A stretch of 30,654 nucleotides of DNA from CAYVZU01 sp964455935 (GCA_964455935.1 CAYVZU010000035.1:1-30654), one strand, 5' to 3'. Counted from the first letter of the stretch, positions 21,680 to 30,140 are shown. The notes: generated by a model not told the origin, from the letters alone. Numbers and translations: made by a program.

Positions 21680-24199
21680 ATGAATGGAATGTTTACCGAC
21701 CGAGTGAAAAAAGTGCTGCAACTGGCACGCGAAGAGGCGGTGCGGCTCGGGAACGACTACGTGGGCACCGAGCACCTTCTTCTGGGACTTATTCGGGAAG
21801 GGGAGGGCGTGGCAGTAGCCGCCTTGCGGAATCTGAACGTTGAACTGGAGGAGCTCTCAAAAACCATCGAGAAATCCATTGTGACCTCCGGCGGCATGCT
21901 GACTCTTGGGCAGATGCTTCCGTTCACGCCGCGCGCCAAGAAAGTGCTTGAAGTGGCGGCCCAGGAAGCCCGCGAACTGGGTCACAAATACGTGGGGACC
22001 GAGCACCTGCTTCTGGCCCTTGTCAAAGACTCCGAAAGCGCTTCGGCCAATTCGCTGATTGCCATTGATCTCAATTACGAAAAAATCCGCGACGAGATCA
22101 CCCGTATTTTGCGCGGCGGCGAAACCAACGAAATCACGAAGAAGAAGACAAAAACGCCGTTCCTGGACCATTTCGGCCGCGACCTTACCGCGCTGGCCCG
22201 GGCCAATAAGCTGGACCCCATCATCGGCCGTGAAAAAGAGATCGAACGCGTGATCCAGATCCTGAGCCGGCGAAAGAAGAACAATCCCGTGCTGATCGGC
22301 GAACCGGGCACCGGGAAGACGGCTATCGTCGAAGGCCTGGCGCAGAAAATCGTGGAGAAGAAGGTCCCCGAGCTACTCGACAACAAACGAGTGGTAACGC
22401 TGGACATGGCGGCCATTGTCGCTGGAACGAAGTACCGCGGCCAGTTTGAAGAACGGCTCAAAGCGCTGGTAACCGAGCTCCAGAAAAATGAAAATGTCAT
22501 GATTTTCATCGACGAACTCCATACCATTGTTGGCGCAGGAGGCAGTGAAGGCAGTCTTGACGCATCCAACATTCTCAAACCCGCTCTCAGCCGCGGAGAG
22601 ATCCAGTGCATCGGCGCGACCACCCTCGACGAATACCGCAAGCACATCGAAAAAGACGGCGCGCTCGAACGCCGCTTCCAGGTGATCATGGTCAACTCGC
22701 CGACAACCGAGGAAACGATTCAGATCCTGCTGGGGTTGAGGCCAAAATACGCCGAGCACCATAAAGTGACCTACACCGACAAGGCCATTGAAATGGCTGT
22801 GCGCCTTTCGGAGCGGTACCTGAGCGACCGCTTTCTGCCCGACAAAGCCATCGATATCATCGATGAGGCCGGGAGCCGCACCCGCCTGCAGGGCATGACC
22901 GTGCCGGTCGAGATTCGGCAGGCCGAAGCCGAGATCGAGGGAATCGTTCACGAGAAGGAAGAGGCTGTGAGCGCCCAGGATTTCCTGAAGGCCGCGGAAC
23001 TGCGCGACAAGCAGGAATATCTGCGCAAGAAACTCGCCGACATGAAGAAGGAATGGAAAGCCCAGCAGTCCGACAAGCACCTGGTTGTCGATGAGAACAC
23101 CATTGCCGACGTAATCGCCAAAATGACCGGCATTCCGCTGGTGCGCATGGAGGAACAGCAGCAGTCCGAACTGTTGCATCTCGAAGACGATTTGCGCAAG
23201 CGCGTGGTGGGCCAGGACCAGGCCCTGGAAGCGGTGGCCCGCGCGATTCGCCGCAGCCGGGCCGGGCTTCACGATGCGCGCAGGCCCATGGGTTCTTTCA
23301 TCTTCCTGGGACCGACCGGTGTGGGCAAAACCGAGCTTGCCAAAGCCTTGGCTTTCCGGCTCTTTCAGACCGAAGATGCCTTGGTCCGCATCGACATGTC
23401 GGAGTATATGGAAAAGTTCGCGGTTTCGCGCCTGGTTGGCGCGCCTCCGGGGTACGTGGGCTATGATGAAGGCGGCCAATTGACCGAGCGCATCCGCAAA
23501 CGGCCCTATGCCGTTGTGCTGTTCGACGAAATCGAGAAGGCGCATCCGGATGTGTTCAACATGCTGCTGCAGATTCTGGACGACGGGCATTTGACCGATA
23601 GCTACGGCCGCAAGGTCAATTTCAAGAACACCATCATCATCATGACGTCGAACATCGGGACCCGGGACATCAAGCGCAATGTGAGCTTTGGGTTCCAGTC
23701 CGGAAGCGAGGAAGAGGGCTATGACAAGATGAAGTCCCGCATCGTCGACGAGATGAAGAAGGTCTTTAATCCCGAGTTCATCAACCGGATCGACGAAACC
23801 GTGGTCTTCCATTCGCTTACCAAGGAACACATGATGCAAATCGTGGAGATCCTGTCAAGCGAAGTTTCGGACCGGCTCAAAGACCGGGCCGTGAAGCTGC
23901 ATTTCACCCTGGAAGCCAAGGAGCTTCTGGTGGAGAAGGGCCATGAACCCATGCTGGGCGCGCGGCCGCTGCGCAGGGCTGTGCAGAAAATGCTTGAAGA
24001 CCCGCTGGCCATGGAGATGCTCAAAGGCCGGTTTCCGGATGGGAGCGAAATCGCAGTGGACCGAAACGGCGAGGAGTTGCTTTTCACCTTGAAGGAGAAG
24101 CCGGCGGAGAAAGCCGAAGAGAAAGAAAAGCCGGCCGCGCGAAAGCGTGAGAAGGGGAGCTCCAAAAAGGAACCGGATGTGGAACACACCACGGTGTAG
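21680..24199 (+). CDS. clpC: ATP-dependent Clp protease ATP-binding subunit ClpC
   Basis: ClpC is a two-ring AAA+ unfoldase that feeds substrates to ClpP. The 839-residue protein has an N-terminal Clp_N repeat domain (1-145). D1 has Walker A GEPGTGKT at 207-214 and IDELH at 277-281. A UVR motif follows around 430-455, separating ClpC from ClpA/ClpB. D2 has Walker A GPTGVGKT at 544-551 and LFDEIEK at 614-620. A ClpP-binding-like tripeptide, FGF at 670-672, replaces the usual [ILV]GF. The last 35 residues are a Lys/Glu-rich tail. AGGAG is well placed before the ATG. No ctsR, mcsA or mcsB is adjacent, and a terminator follows, so it is a single-gene unit. Confidence 0.96.
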   Translation: MNGMFTDRVKKVLQLAREEAVRLGNDYVGTEHLLLGLIREGEGVAVAALRNLNVELEELSKTIEKSIVTSGGMLTLGQMLPFTPRAKKVLEVAAQEARELGHKYVGTEHLLLALVKDSESASANSLIAIDLNYEKIRDEITRILRGGETNEITKKKTKTPFLDHFGRDLTALARANKLDPIIGREKEIERVIQILSRRKKNNPVLIGEPGTGKTAIVEGLAQKIVEKKVPELLDNKRVVTLDMAAIVAGTKYRGQFEERLKALVTELQKNENVMIFIDELHTIVGAGGSEGSLDASNILKPALSRGEIQCIGATTLDEYRKHIEKDGALERRFQVIMVNSPTTEETIQILLGLRPKYAEHHKVTYTDKAIEMAVRLSERYLSDRFLPDKAIDIIDEAGSRTRLQGMTVPVEIRQAEAEIEGIVHEKEEAVSAQDFLKAAELRDKQEYLRKKLADMKKEWKAQQSDKHLVVDENTIADVIAKMTGIPLVRMEEQQQSELLHLEDDLRKRVVGQDQALEAVARAIRRSRAGLHDARRPMGSFIFLGPTGVGKTELAKALAFRLFQTEDALVRIDMSEYMEKFAVSRLVGAPPGYVGYDEGGQLTERIRKRPYAVVLFDEIEKAHPDVFNMLLQILDDGHLTDSYGRKVNFKNTIIIMTSNIGTRDIKRNVSFGFQSGSEEEGYDKMKSRIVDEMKKVFNPEFINRIDETVVFHSLTKEHMMQIVEILSSEVSDRLKDRAVKLHFTLEAKELLVEKGHEPMLGARPLRRAVQKMLEDPLAMEMLKGRFPDGSEIAVDRNGEELLFTLKEKPAEKAEEKEKPAARKREKGSSKKEPDVEHTTV

Positions 24200-24232
24200 A
24201 GCTCCGGCTTCACGTCCCGTCTCAATAGCAGA

Positions 24233-24265
24233 AACGGCGAGTTCGTGCTCGCCGTTGCCTTTTTT
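24233..24265 (+). terminator. Rho-independent terminator of clpC
   Basis: A perfect 9-base-pair stem, AACGGCGAG (24233-24241) with CTCGCCGTT (24247-24255 region), surrounds a six-base loop. It is followed by a run of six T at 24260-24265. It lies 34 bases after the clpC stop and is the clearest plus-strand terminator in the window. Confidence 0.93.
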
Positions 24266-24303
24266 AGGCTGAGGCCTCCGGTCCTGAAAGCCGGGAATTA
24301 TAG

Positions 24304-24504
24304 TGGAAGGTTCCGTAATGGGCCAGCCTCCTTCCTCACTGCGGAATCACCCATGAGGGTTGAATTTCGGTTTCTGGCCAAAAGGCCCAAAGGCTTACAA
24401 GCCGTTACGTGTTTTCCAGGGCATACCCATCGCGGGCAGCCGTGTCCTCGTTGCGTCACCTGTCTTCCATAGCGCACGCGCGACGGAGGAGGAGGCCGGC
24501 CCAT
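24304..24504. repeat. Inverted-repeat-bounded element, copy 2 (longer form)
   Basis: This is the longer copy of the element at 15287-15452, with about 93 percent identity over 153 bases. Its left arm at 24318-24337 reads ATGGGCCAGCCTCC then TTCCTC. The right arm at 24485-24504 is its reverse complement with 3 mismatches in 20. About 40 bases near the right end (24457-24489) are absent from copy 1. The similarity of esterase to its family stops exactly at 24504/24505. It encodes no transposase, so it is either a MITE-like element or a structured intergenic repeat. Mobility is inference. Confidence 0.82.
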
Positions 24505-24804
24505 CCAATCGCCCGAATCCTCTGTGTAGCCATGAAACATCAAAACGGCTGGATGCGGGGACTGCGCCTTTCTGGATCGCGGCAATTTTGCATAGGCGCG
24601 CGCGTCGTCAACGCCAATGAAATACATGTGAAAGCATTCGGCCAAAGGCGTCTGGAACTGGGCCGGGACCAGTTCCACTTTCGGATCGATCGCGTGCATT
24701 TCCGCAAGACTCTTGTCCCAGAATGTCTCGAAGTCGGATGGGCGGGGGTTCACCCCCTGATAGGTTTTCAGCTCTTCGATGGGCAAATCAAATGTGAGCG
24801 GCAC
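24505..24804 (-). pseudogene. Truncated acetylxylan esterase / cephalosporin-C deacetylase (AXE1 family)
   Basis: Only the first 100 residues remain of a carbohydrate esterase normally about 320 residues long. The preserved part matches the family opening: FDLPIEELKTYQGVNPRP, then FWDKSLAEM, and HPAVLMFHGYTEDSGDW, where the alpha/beta-hydrolase core begins. The nucleophile Ser and the catalytic Asp and His would lie in the missing part, so the product is inactive. The start appears to be GTG at 24804 with AAGGGG six bases upstream. Reading on past 24505 gives repeat-derived sequence to about 24298. The lost part is not elsewhere in the window, so insertion followed by deletion, or recombination at the repeat, is likely. 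It suggests past plant-polysaccharide degradation. Confidence 0.85.
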
Positions 24805-24839
24805 AGTTGCCCCTTCCGCTATGCTTTGAGTTGACGGAG

Positions 24840-25883
24840 TTAGCCATGCGGGGCTGCCGGGGGAGGAACCGCAGTCTCAAGCTCCTTGAGGCGGTCAACA
24901 GCCCTCTGCTTATATCCGGCAATGTCGATGGGAATCGAGTGGGGTTCGATACGCTCCAGGGCCAGTGTTTGGAATTGCTTTCGGGCGCCATTGAGGTCGC
25001 CATTTTTCCTGAGGATCTCGCCCTTTAAAAACAGAGCGACCGGGTTGCCGGCGTTCAATTGAAGCGCCTTCTCGGCCCAGGGCATGCACTCATTCAGGCG
25101 GCCCAGGCTAAACAGCTTATTGGCGATTTCGGCCGGCGCGTGCTCGTAGACGAAACGCTGCTGCTGCTTTTCTTTTGGGATCTCCGTGATTCGCATAAGT
25201 TGCGCAATGCTTTCGTCGGCCCGGCCCAAAGCCCAATAGGTCTGGGCCATTTGGTACAGGTGGGGCGTGCTCAGCGGGTTATCGGCAATGTCCAGCTCGA
25301 TCAAGCGCAGGTTGCGTTGGAGTTTCTCCTGGACGGCCGCTTCGCTATGGTAGCCGCGGTGCCATACCGTAAGAGTGGTATAGTCAACCCGCAATCCAAG
25401 CTTGACCGCGTTGCGGCCAATTGACTCATGTACCCGGTTCTCGAACCGAAGTTCGGGCCGGTTGGGGAACAACCGCATCTGCATAAAGGCCGGCTGGCTT
25501 CCTTTTTCCGTAACACTGATCACCTGAAAACAGTATACCACGTTGCGGGGACTAACCCGTTTGAGGCGCGCGATCAGACCTGCATCTTGCTCATTGATCC
25601 GGTCGTCGGCATCCATCCACAGAATCCAGTCGGACAGGGCGTGCCTGAGCGATTCGTTCCGGGCCGCGGAGAAGTTGTCGCACCAGGGAAATTCGAAAAC
25701 CCGGGCGCCGGCTGCTTTTGCGATCTCGCGCGTATGGTCTTTGGAGCCGGTATCGACGACGATGATTTCGTCGGCCAGCAGCTTGGCGCACTCGAGACAA
25801 CCCGGAAGATTGCGCTCTTCGTTGCGTACGATGAGGCAGACCGATAGCCTGCCATGGCCGAGAGGAGAGGGCATTTGACACAT
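24840..25883 (-). CDS. Family 2 glycosyltransferase with C-terminal TPR region
   Basis: The protein has about 347 residues from the Met at 25883. The GT-A fold is clear: LSVCLIVRNEERNLPGCL at 13-30, DTGSKD at 44-49 for nucleotide binding, and the metal-binding WMDADDR with D91 and D93. The part after about residue 200 is helical with TPR-like repeats (LYQMAQTYWALGRADESIAQL, then LFSLGRLNECMPWAEKALQLN and ALFLKGEILRKNGDLNGARKQF). This GT2-TPR layout is common for glycosyltransferases that decorate proteins or build surface glycans. The acceptor is unknown. The true start is uncertain: 25883 and 25874 are both possible and no ribosome site is clear. The longer frame to 25973 crosses an A/T-rich repeat-like spacer. 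Confidence 0.88.
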   Translation of the reverse strand: MCQMPSPLGHGRLSVCLIVRNEERNLPGCLECAKLLADEIIVVDTGSKDHTREIAKAAGARVFEFPWCDNFSAARNESLRHALSDWILWMDADDRINEQDAGLIARLKRVSPRNVVYCFQVISVTEKGSQPAFMQMRLFPNRPELRFENRVHESIGRNAVKLGLRVDYTTLTVWHRGYHSEAAVQEKLQRNLRLIELDIADNPLSTPHLYQMAQTYWALGRADESIAQLMRITEIPKEKQQQRFVYEHAPAEIANKLFSLGRLNECMPWAEKALQLNAGNPVALFLKGEILRKNGDLNGARKQFQTLALERIEPHSIPIDIAGYKQRAVDRLKELETAVPPPAAPHG

Positions 25884-26312
25884 AAAAATGCAACGTGCAA
25901 AAGTGAAATGCAAAATGAAAATAATGCAGGCGGCCGCCAAAGGCACAAAGGGGGGCGCGTTGGTTGAACCCAAATACCGCAGTTGAGCGTGGATGAAGAG
26001 CGGTAAGACTTTGCCCCAGATCGGCTTGAAGAAAACGCAGGCATATCACCCAATAGATATGGCGAGGCTTTCCGATACGGACCCCCATGACGATTCCGAT
26101 CGGCATGGGAAGCGAGCAAGGGTTAGAAGTTGCCACTATTCGCCGCGGGCAACTGCGGTATTTAGGTTGAATAATCGGCCTGAAAACAAAGTATTTGATA
26201 GGGAACGGCGCGTGGACGACGAGATTGCGCATATTCCAGCGATGAAGTTTCTCCCACGATGCCGGGCAGATATATTCTTGCGAACATGAACCAAAAAACC
26301 GAAGGAGTAGCA
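25884..26312. other. 429-base spacer without a supported gene
   Basis: Nothing here is convincing. The first 60 bases contain repeated ATGCAA/AAATGAAAAT words that look like a dispersed spacer repeat. Two overlapping frames (plus 25993-26289, 98 residues; minus to 26322) are open but match nothing I know and lack ribosome sites. A promoter for the small membrane protein gene that follows should be in the right part. Confidence 0.4.
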
Positions 26313-26576
26313 ATGAGTCCATTTGAAGCCCTGATGCTCATTTGTTTTGGGCTGAGCTGGCCCTTTTCCATTGCCAAAGCAGTCCGCACAAAGCAGGTAA
26401 TGGGCAAAAGCCCTATGTTCATGATCATTGTCTCGGTTGGATATGCCAGCGGGATCGTTCACAAAGCCGTGTATTCGCTCGACATGGTAATGGGGCTTTA
26501 CATCCTGAATTTGGGGATGGTGCTGACCGATTTGGCGCTATTTATGCGCTACAAAGCAAGGGACTGTATCGGCTGA
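26313..26576 (+). CDS. SemiSWEET/PQ-loop-like small membrane protein
   Basis: This 87-residue protein has three hydrophobic helices at about 4-22, 34-52 and 58-79, joined by short basic loops. Length, the three-helix layout, the helix-breaking proline in helix 1 (GLSWPFSI) and KSVxGKSP-like spacing (KQVMGKSPMF) fit the PQ-loop/SemiSWEET family, whose characterised members are dimeric sugar transporters. The classical PQ dipeptide is replaced by PF. I chose the start at 26313 because GAAGGAG lies six bases upstream. Starts at 26286 and 26259 have no ribosome site. It stands alone between the spacer and a hairpin, and function is a family-level inference. Confidence 0.7.
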   Translation: MSPFEALMLICFGLSWPFSIAKAVRTKQVMGKSPMFMIIVSVGYASGIVHKAVYSLDMVMGLYILNLGMVLTDLALFMRYKARDCIG

Positions 26577-26630
26577 GCCGTTATGGGCAATGCGGTGGAG
26601 TCGTTTTCACGAGTTTCCCAAGCGAAAAGC

Positions 26631-26657
26631 GAAAGGGCGGCTTAAGGCCGCCCTTTC
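26631..26657. terminator. Bidirectional-type hairpin between convergent genes
   Basis: A perfect 11-base stem, GAAAGGGCGGC (26631-26641) and its complement (26647-26657), has a five-base loop. It is located 54 bases after the stop of the SemiSWEET-like gene and 43 bases before the end of the opposite acyl-CoA dehydrogenase gene. The T-runs are short in both directions, so termination strength is uncertain, but the position suits both genes. Confidence 0.7.
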
Positions 26658-26699
26658 TTGCATAGGAAAATTGGGGCGTCGCGAGCGGCGTCGCTGTTG

Positions 26700-27860
26700 C
26701 TACTTGCGCATGGCCGCGGCTTTGATCAGGCCGAGGGCGATCTCATTGCGCTGGATCTGATTGGTGCCCTCATATATCTGGGTGATTTTGGCATCCCGCA
26801 TGCGCTTTTCCATTGGGTACTCTTTCATATAGCCATAGCCGCCGTAGACTTGCACTGCGTCCGTTGTGACCTTCATGGCCATGTCGGAGCAGAAGAGCTT
26901 GGTCATGGCCGATTCCGTGGCAAAGTTCTTTTCGCCCGCATCAATGGTCCGGGCCGTGGCATAGAGAAGACACCGGGCCGCTTCCAGCTGCGTGGCCATG
27001 TCGGCGAGCATATGTTGAACCGCCTGGAAAGAGGCAATGGACTGGCCGAATTGCGTGCGCTCGCGGGAATATTGGACGGCATCGTCCACCGCGCCGCCCG
27101 CGATTCCCACAGCCTGGGCCCCGATTCCCGGCCGGCTGTGATTGAGCGTGTTGATGGCGACAATGGCTCCCCGTCCTTCACCGCCCAAGAGATTGGCATC
27201 CGGAATTTTGCAGTCCTGGAAAATCAACTCGCGGGTGCACGAGGAGCGAATGCCCATTTTGTTTTCTTTCTTTCCGAAGCTGAATCCGGGCGTGCCCTTC
27301 TCGACGATGAAGCAGGTGAGGCCCCGCGCGCCTTTTTCCGGGTTTGTCTTGGCGAATACCGTGTAGACCTCGGCTTCGCCCGCGTTGGTGATCCATTGCT
27401 TGGTTCCGTTGAGAACCCATTCATTGCCGACCTTTTTGGCCGTGGTCTTCATTCCTAAGGCGTCCGAGCCCGCATTGGCTTCGGTCAAACCAAAGGCGGC
27501 GATCTTTCTTCCCGCTGCCAGATCCGGCAGATATTTCTTTTTCTGTTCCTCGGAACCGTTAAGAAGAATCGGGAAAAGCCCCAGCGCGTTTCCGGCCAGG
27601 CCCAGTGAAATCCCTCCACAGGCCTTGGACAATTCCTCCACCACAATTACCAGTTCGAAAATGCCAAATCCCATTCCGCCGTAGGCTTCGGGGATGTAGA
27701 CGCCAAACAGGTCCGCCTCACTGAGAATTTTATTGATGTCCGAGGCGTAAATCTCTTTTTCATCATATTCAATGGCTACCGGCTTAATCTTCTCTTGGGC
27801 AATCTGGCGCGCGGTCTCCTGAATCATTTTCTGTTCGTCTGTAAAGAAGTAGTTCATCAT
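26700..27860 (-). CDS. Acyl-CoA dehydrogenase (short-chain type)
   Basis: This is a flavin-dependent acyl-CoA dehydrogenase of 386 residues, introducing the alpha-beta double bond into an acyl-CoA thioester. The fold elements are YFFTDEQKMIQETARQIA at the N-terminus, FGLTEANAGSDALGMKT near the FAD site, and TKQWITNAG. The catalytic base is E364 in ITQIYEGTNQIQR, the short-chain/butyryl type position. Start: AGGAG lies five bases before the ATG at 27860, inside the end of rnc, whose TGA overlaps it (ATGA). It is thus translationally coupled to rnc and the last gene of the fab operon. No electron-transfer flavoprotein genes are in the window. Substrate chain length is inferred, not shown. Confidence 0.93.
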   Translation of the reverse strand: MMNYFFTDEQKMIQETARQIAQEKIKPVAIEYDEKEIYASDINKILSEADLFGVYIPEAYGGMGFGIFELVIVVEELSKACGGISLGLAGNALGLFPILLNGSEEQKKKYLPDLAAGRKIAAFGLTEANAGSDALGMKTTAKKVGNEWVLNGTKQWITNAGEAEVYTVFAKTNPEKGARGLTCFIVEKGTPGFSFGKKENKMGIRSSCTRELIFQDCKIPDANLLGGEGRGAIVAINTLNHSRPGIGAQAVGIAGGAVDDAVQYSRERTQFGQSIASFQAVQHMLADMATQLEAARCLLYATARTIDAGEKNFATESAMTKLFCSDMAMKVTTDAVQVYGGYGYMKEYPMEKRMRDAKITQIYEGTNQIQRNEIALGLIKAAAMRK

Positions 27861-28618
27861 AGGAACTCCTTTATTTTGGAAGGTGTAAGAATATCCCGTT
27901 TGTTTGACAAAGCGTCGTGGGCCGCTTCCTGCTCGGCCGATTTCTTGTTCTTCCCGCGGCCGCGGCCCCACACGTCATCGCGAATCTTCACGCACACGTC
28001 GAAGGTTTTGTTGTGATCGGGCCCGGATTCCGAAAGGACATCGTAGACCGGAGTTCCCAGACCCCGGCTTTGGGTTGCTTCGAGCAACTCGCTTTTGTAA
28101 TTCGTGTGACTCTCATCCTGCAAATGCTCGTCAAGATCCCGGAGGACGGTCGCATGAATGAACCGTTCGGCCGGCGCCAGGCCGCCGTCGAGATAAATCG
28201 CCGCAATCACGGCCTCGAATGCATCCGCCAGAATGGAGATGCGTTTGCGCCCGCCGGTCCGTTCCTCGGAAACGCTGATATAGAGATGGGCGCCCAAACC
28301 CATCTTATCCGCCGCTTTGCGAAGGACGGGCTTGCTTACTACAAGCGACTTGATCTTCGACAGGTCACCTTCTTGTTTGTCCGGATAGGTGCGGAATAGA
28401 AAAGAGGTGACAACCAGGTCCAGAATCGCATCCCCCAAAAATTCCATCCGCTCGTTGGATTCGGTTCGGCCCCCTTCGGTTTCATAGGCGTAGGACCGGT
28501 GCATGAGCGCGCGCTGCAATAGCTCCATGTTGCGGAAGCAATAACCAAGACTGGGCTCCAGCGGGTGCCGTTGCCGGCGGGGAAAAAGGGCCGTGATCCT
28601 GCGGAAAAGAGAGTCCAA
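27857..28618 (-). CDS. rnc: Ribonuclease III
   Basis: Ribonuclease III cleaves double-stranded RNA, including the rRNA precursor. The 253-residue length is typical. The catalytic signature NERMEFLGDAIL is at 55-66, with acidic metal ligands there and at DAFEAVIAAIYLD later. The C-terminal dsRNA-binding domain (about 172-240) begins NYKSELLEATQ and ends KKSAEQEAAHDAL. The gene sits 12 bases after fabF, in the order fabG-acpP-fabF-rnc seen in many bacteria. The acyl-CoA dehydrogenase gene starts over its stop codon. The start is ATG at 28618; an N-terminal basic stretch of 20 residues precedes the nuclease domain. Confidence 0.96.
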   Translation of the reverse strand: MDSLFRRITALFPRRQRHPLEPSLGYCFRNMELLQRALMHRSYAYETEGGRTESNERMEFLGDAILDLVVTSFLFRTYPDKQEGDLSKIKSLVVSKPVLRKAADKMGLGAHLYISVSEERTGGRKRISILADAFEAVIAAIYLDGGLAPAERFIHATVLRDLDEHLQDESHTNYKSELLEATQSRGLGTPVYDVLSESGPDHNKTFDVCVKIRDDVWGRGRGKNKKSAEQEAAHDALSNKRDILTPSKIKEFL

Positions 28619-28630
28619 AATCCCTGACTG

Positions 28631-29869
28631 CTAAATGCGGCGCAAGGCCAGTGACGCGTTGTGGCCGCCGAAGCCCAGGCTGTTGCTTAATGCAAGGCGA
28701 ACCGGCATGTCCACGGCCTTGTTCGGAGTGTAGTCGAGATCGCAATCCGGGTCAGGATTCTCGTAGTTGATCGTGGGCGGTATTTTTGAGTCCCTGATTG
28801 CAAGGGCTGTTGCCACCAATTCGATTGCGGCGGCCGCGCCAAGCAAATGACCGGTCATTGATTTGGTCGAACTGATCTTCACCTTTGCGGCCCATTCTCC
28901 AAACACCTTTTTCACTGCCATGGTCTCGAGTTTGTCATTGAGCTCCGTGGACGTCCCGTGCGCATTGATGTAGTCAACATCCTGCGGGGCGGCTTCGCAA
29001 TCCAGCAGCGCGGCTTTCATGGCGCGGGCGGGTCCATCACCCTCCGGAGCCGGTGCGGTCATATGGTAGGCGTCGCCGCTGAATCCATATCCGGCCATTT
29101 CGCAATAGATTCGGGCGTTGCGGGCCTTGGCGTGTTCCAACGATTCGAGGAGCACGATGCCCGCTCCTTCGCCCATGATAAATCCATCGCGCTGAGCATC
29201 GAAGGGACAACAGGCCTTTTCGGGCGGAACCGGCCGCGTTGACAATGCCTTGGCGCTGCAGAATCCGGCCAGGCCGCTGGGAAGAATGGGCGCCTCGGCG
29301 CCTCCCGTGATCATGAGATCGGCCTCCCCGTTCTGAATGGCCCGGAAGGCGATGCCCATGGAGTGGGCCGCGGATGCGCAGGCAGAAACACAGGCGTAGT
29401 TGGGGCCTTTGGCGCGAAAATGAATTGAAACCATGCCGGAGGCCATATCGGTGATCATCATGGGAATGAAAAACGGGCTTACGCGGCCGGGGCCTTTTTC
29501 GAGGAGAATGCGGTGTTGCTCTTCGAGCGTGTGCAACCCGCCGATTCCCGACCCGATGATCACCCCCATGCGGTCCTTGTCGGTTGCATCGAGGTTCAGC
29601 CCCGAGTCCTTCATGGCCAGAATGGATGCGACCATGGCATACTGGACAAACGGATCCATGCGCCGAAGTTCCTTGCGGTCCAGGAAGTCCTCGGGTTTGA
29701 AATCGCGAACCTCCGCCCCGATTTTCACCGGATAGGCCGATACATCGAAGCAGGTGATTGCGCCTACGCCGCTTTGGCCTGTGCACAATCCATTCCAAAA
29801 ACTATCGAGGCTGCAGCCCAGAGGACTGACAACTCCCATTCCGGTTACAACCACTTTTCGTTTGTCCAT
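28631..29869 (-). CDS. fabF: 3-oxoacyl-[acyl-carrier-protein] synthase II
   Basis: FabF condenses malonyl-ACP with acyl-ACP to elongate fatty acids. The length of 412 residues matches KAS II. The opening is KVVVTGMGVVSPLGCSLDSFW. The catalytic Cys is C164 in VSACASAAHS, and the two catalytic His are H304 in INAHGTSTELND and H341 in KSMTGHLLGAA. The active site is complete. It follows acpP at 37 bases and precedes rnc at 12 bases, so it is central in the operon. The ATG start has a weak GAGAGCG ribosome site. Confidence 0.97.
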   Translation of the reverse strand: MDKRKVVVTGMGVVSPLGCSLDSFWNGLCTGQSGVGAITCFDVSAYPVKIGAEVRDFKPEDFLDRKELRRMDPFVQYAMVASILAMKDSGLNLDATDKDRMGVIIGSGIGGLHTLEEQHRILLEKGPGRVSPFFIPMMITDMASGMVSIHFRAKGPNYACVSACASAAHSMGIAFRAIQNGEADLMITGGAEAPILPSGLAGFCSAKALSTRPVPPEKACCPFDAQRDGFIMGEGAGIVLLESLEHAKARNARIYCEMAGYGFSGDAYHMTAPAPEGDGPARAMKAALLDCEAAPQDVDYINAHGTSTELNDKLETMAVKKVFGEWAAKVKISSTKSMTGHLLGAAAAIELVATALAIRDSKIPPTINYENPDPDCDLDYTPNKAVDMPVRLALSNSLGFGGHNASLALRRI

Positions 29870-29906
29870 ATTGATCGCTCTCGTTTTTACGATTGAGGAA
29901 TTCTAC

Positions 29907-30140
29907 TTATACTTTCCCTTCAAGGTACTTGATTGCATCGCCGACGCTTTTCATCTTCTCGGCGTCCTCGTCGGGGATTTCGATATTAAACTCATCTTCG
30001 AAGGCCATCACCAGCTCAACCGTGTCCAGAGAGTCGGCGCCCAGATCTTCCACGAATGAAGCTTCCGGAACGACCTGGTCGGCATTGACTCCCAGCTTGT
30101 CAACGACCACCTGTTTGACCTTGGCTTCCAAATCCGACAT
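29907..30140 (-). CDS. acpP: Acyl carrier protein
   Basis: AcpP is the 77-residue acidic four-helix carrier of growing acyl chains. The 4'-phosphopantetheine attachment Ser is S37 in the GADSLDTVELVMAFE motif. The start and end (MSDLEAKVKQ, DAIKYLEGKV) are typical. AGGAGAG gives a strong ribosome site. It lies 41 bases after fabG and before fabF, the standard fab order. Confidence 0.98.
   Translation of the reverse strand: MSDLEAKVKQVVVDKLGVNADQVVPEASFVEDLGADSLDTVELVMAFEDEFNIEIPDEDAEKMKSVGDAIKYLEGKV

Noticed and set aside
22373..23839. 488-codon open frame on the minus strand
   Set aside because: It lies entirely inside clpC, antisense to it, and has no domain pattern. It is a product of clpC codon bias.
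24298..24504. C-terminal continuation of the truncated esterase
   Set aside because: After residue 100 the reading frame enters the repeat element, and the amino acids show no esterase similarity.
25591..26322. 243-codon minus-strand open frame upstream of the glycosyltransferase
   Set aside because: It overlaps the glycosyltransferase in another frame, and the part outside it matches nothing and has no ribosome site.
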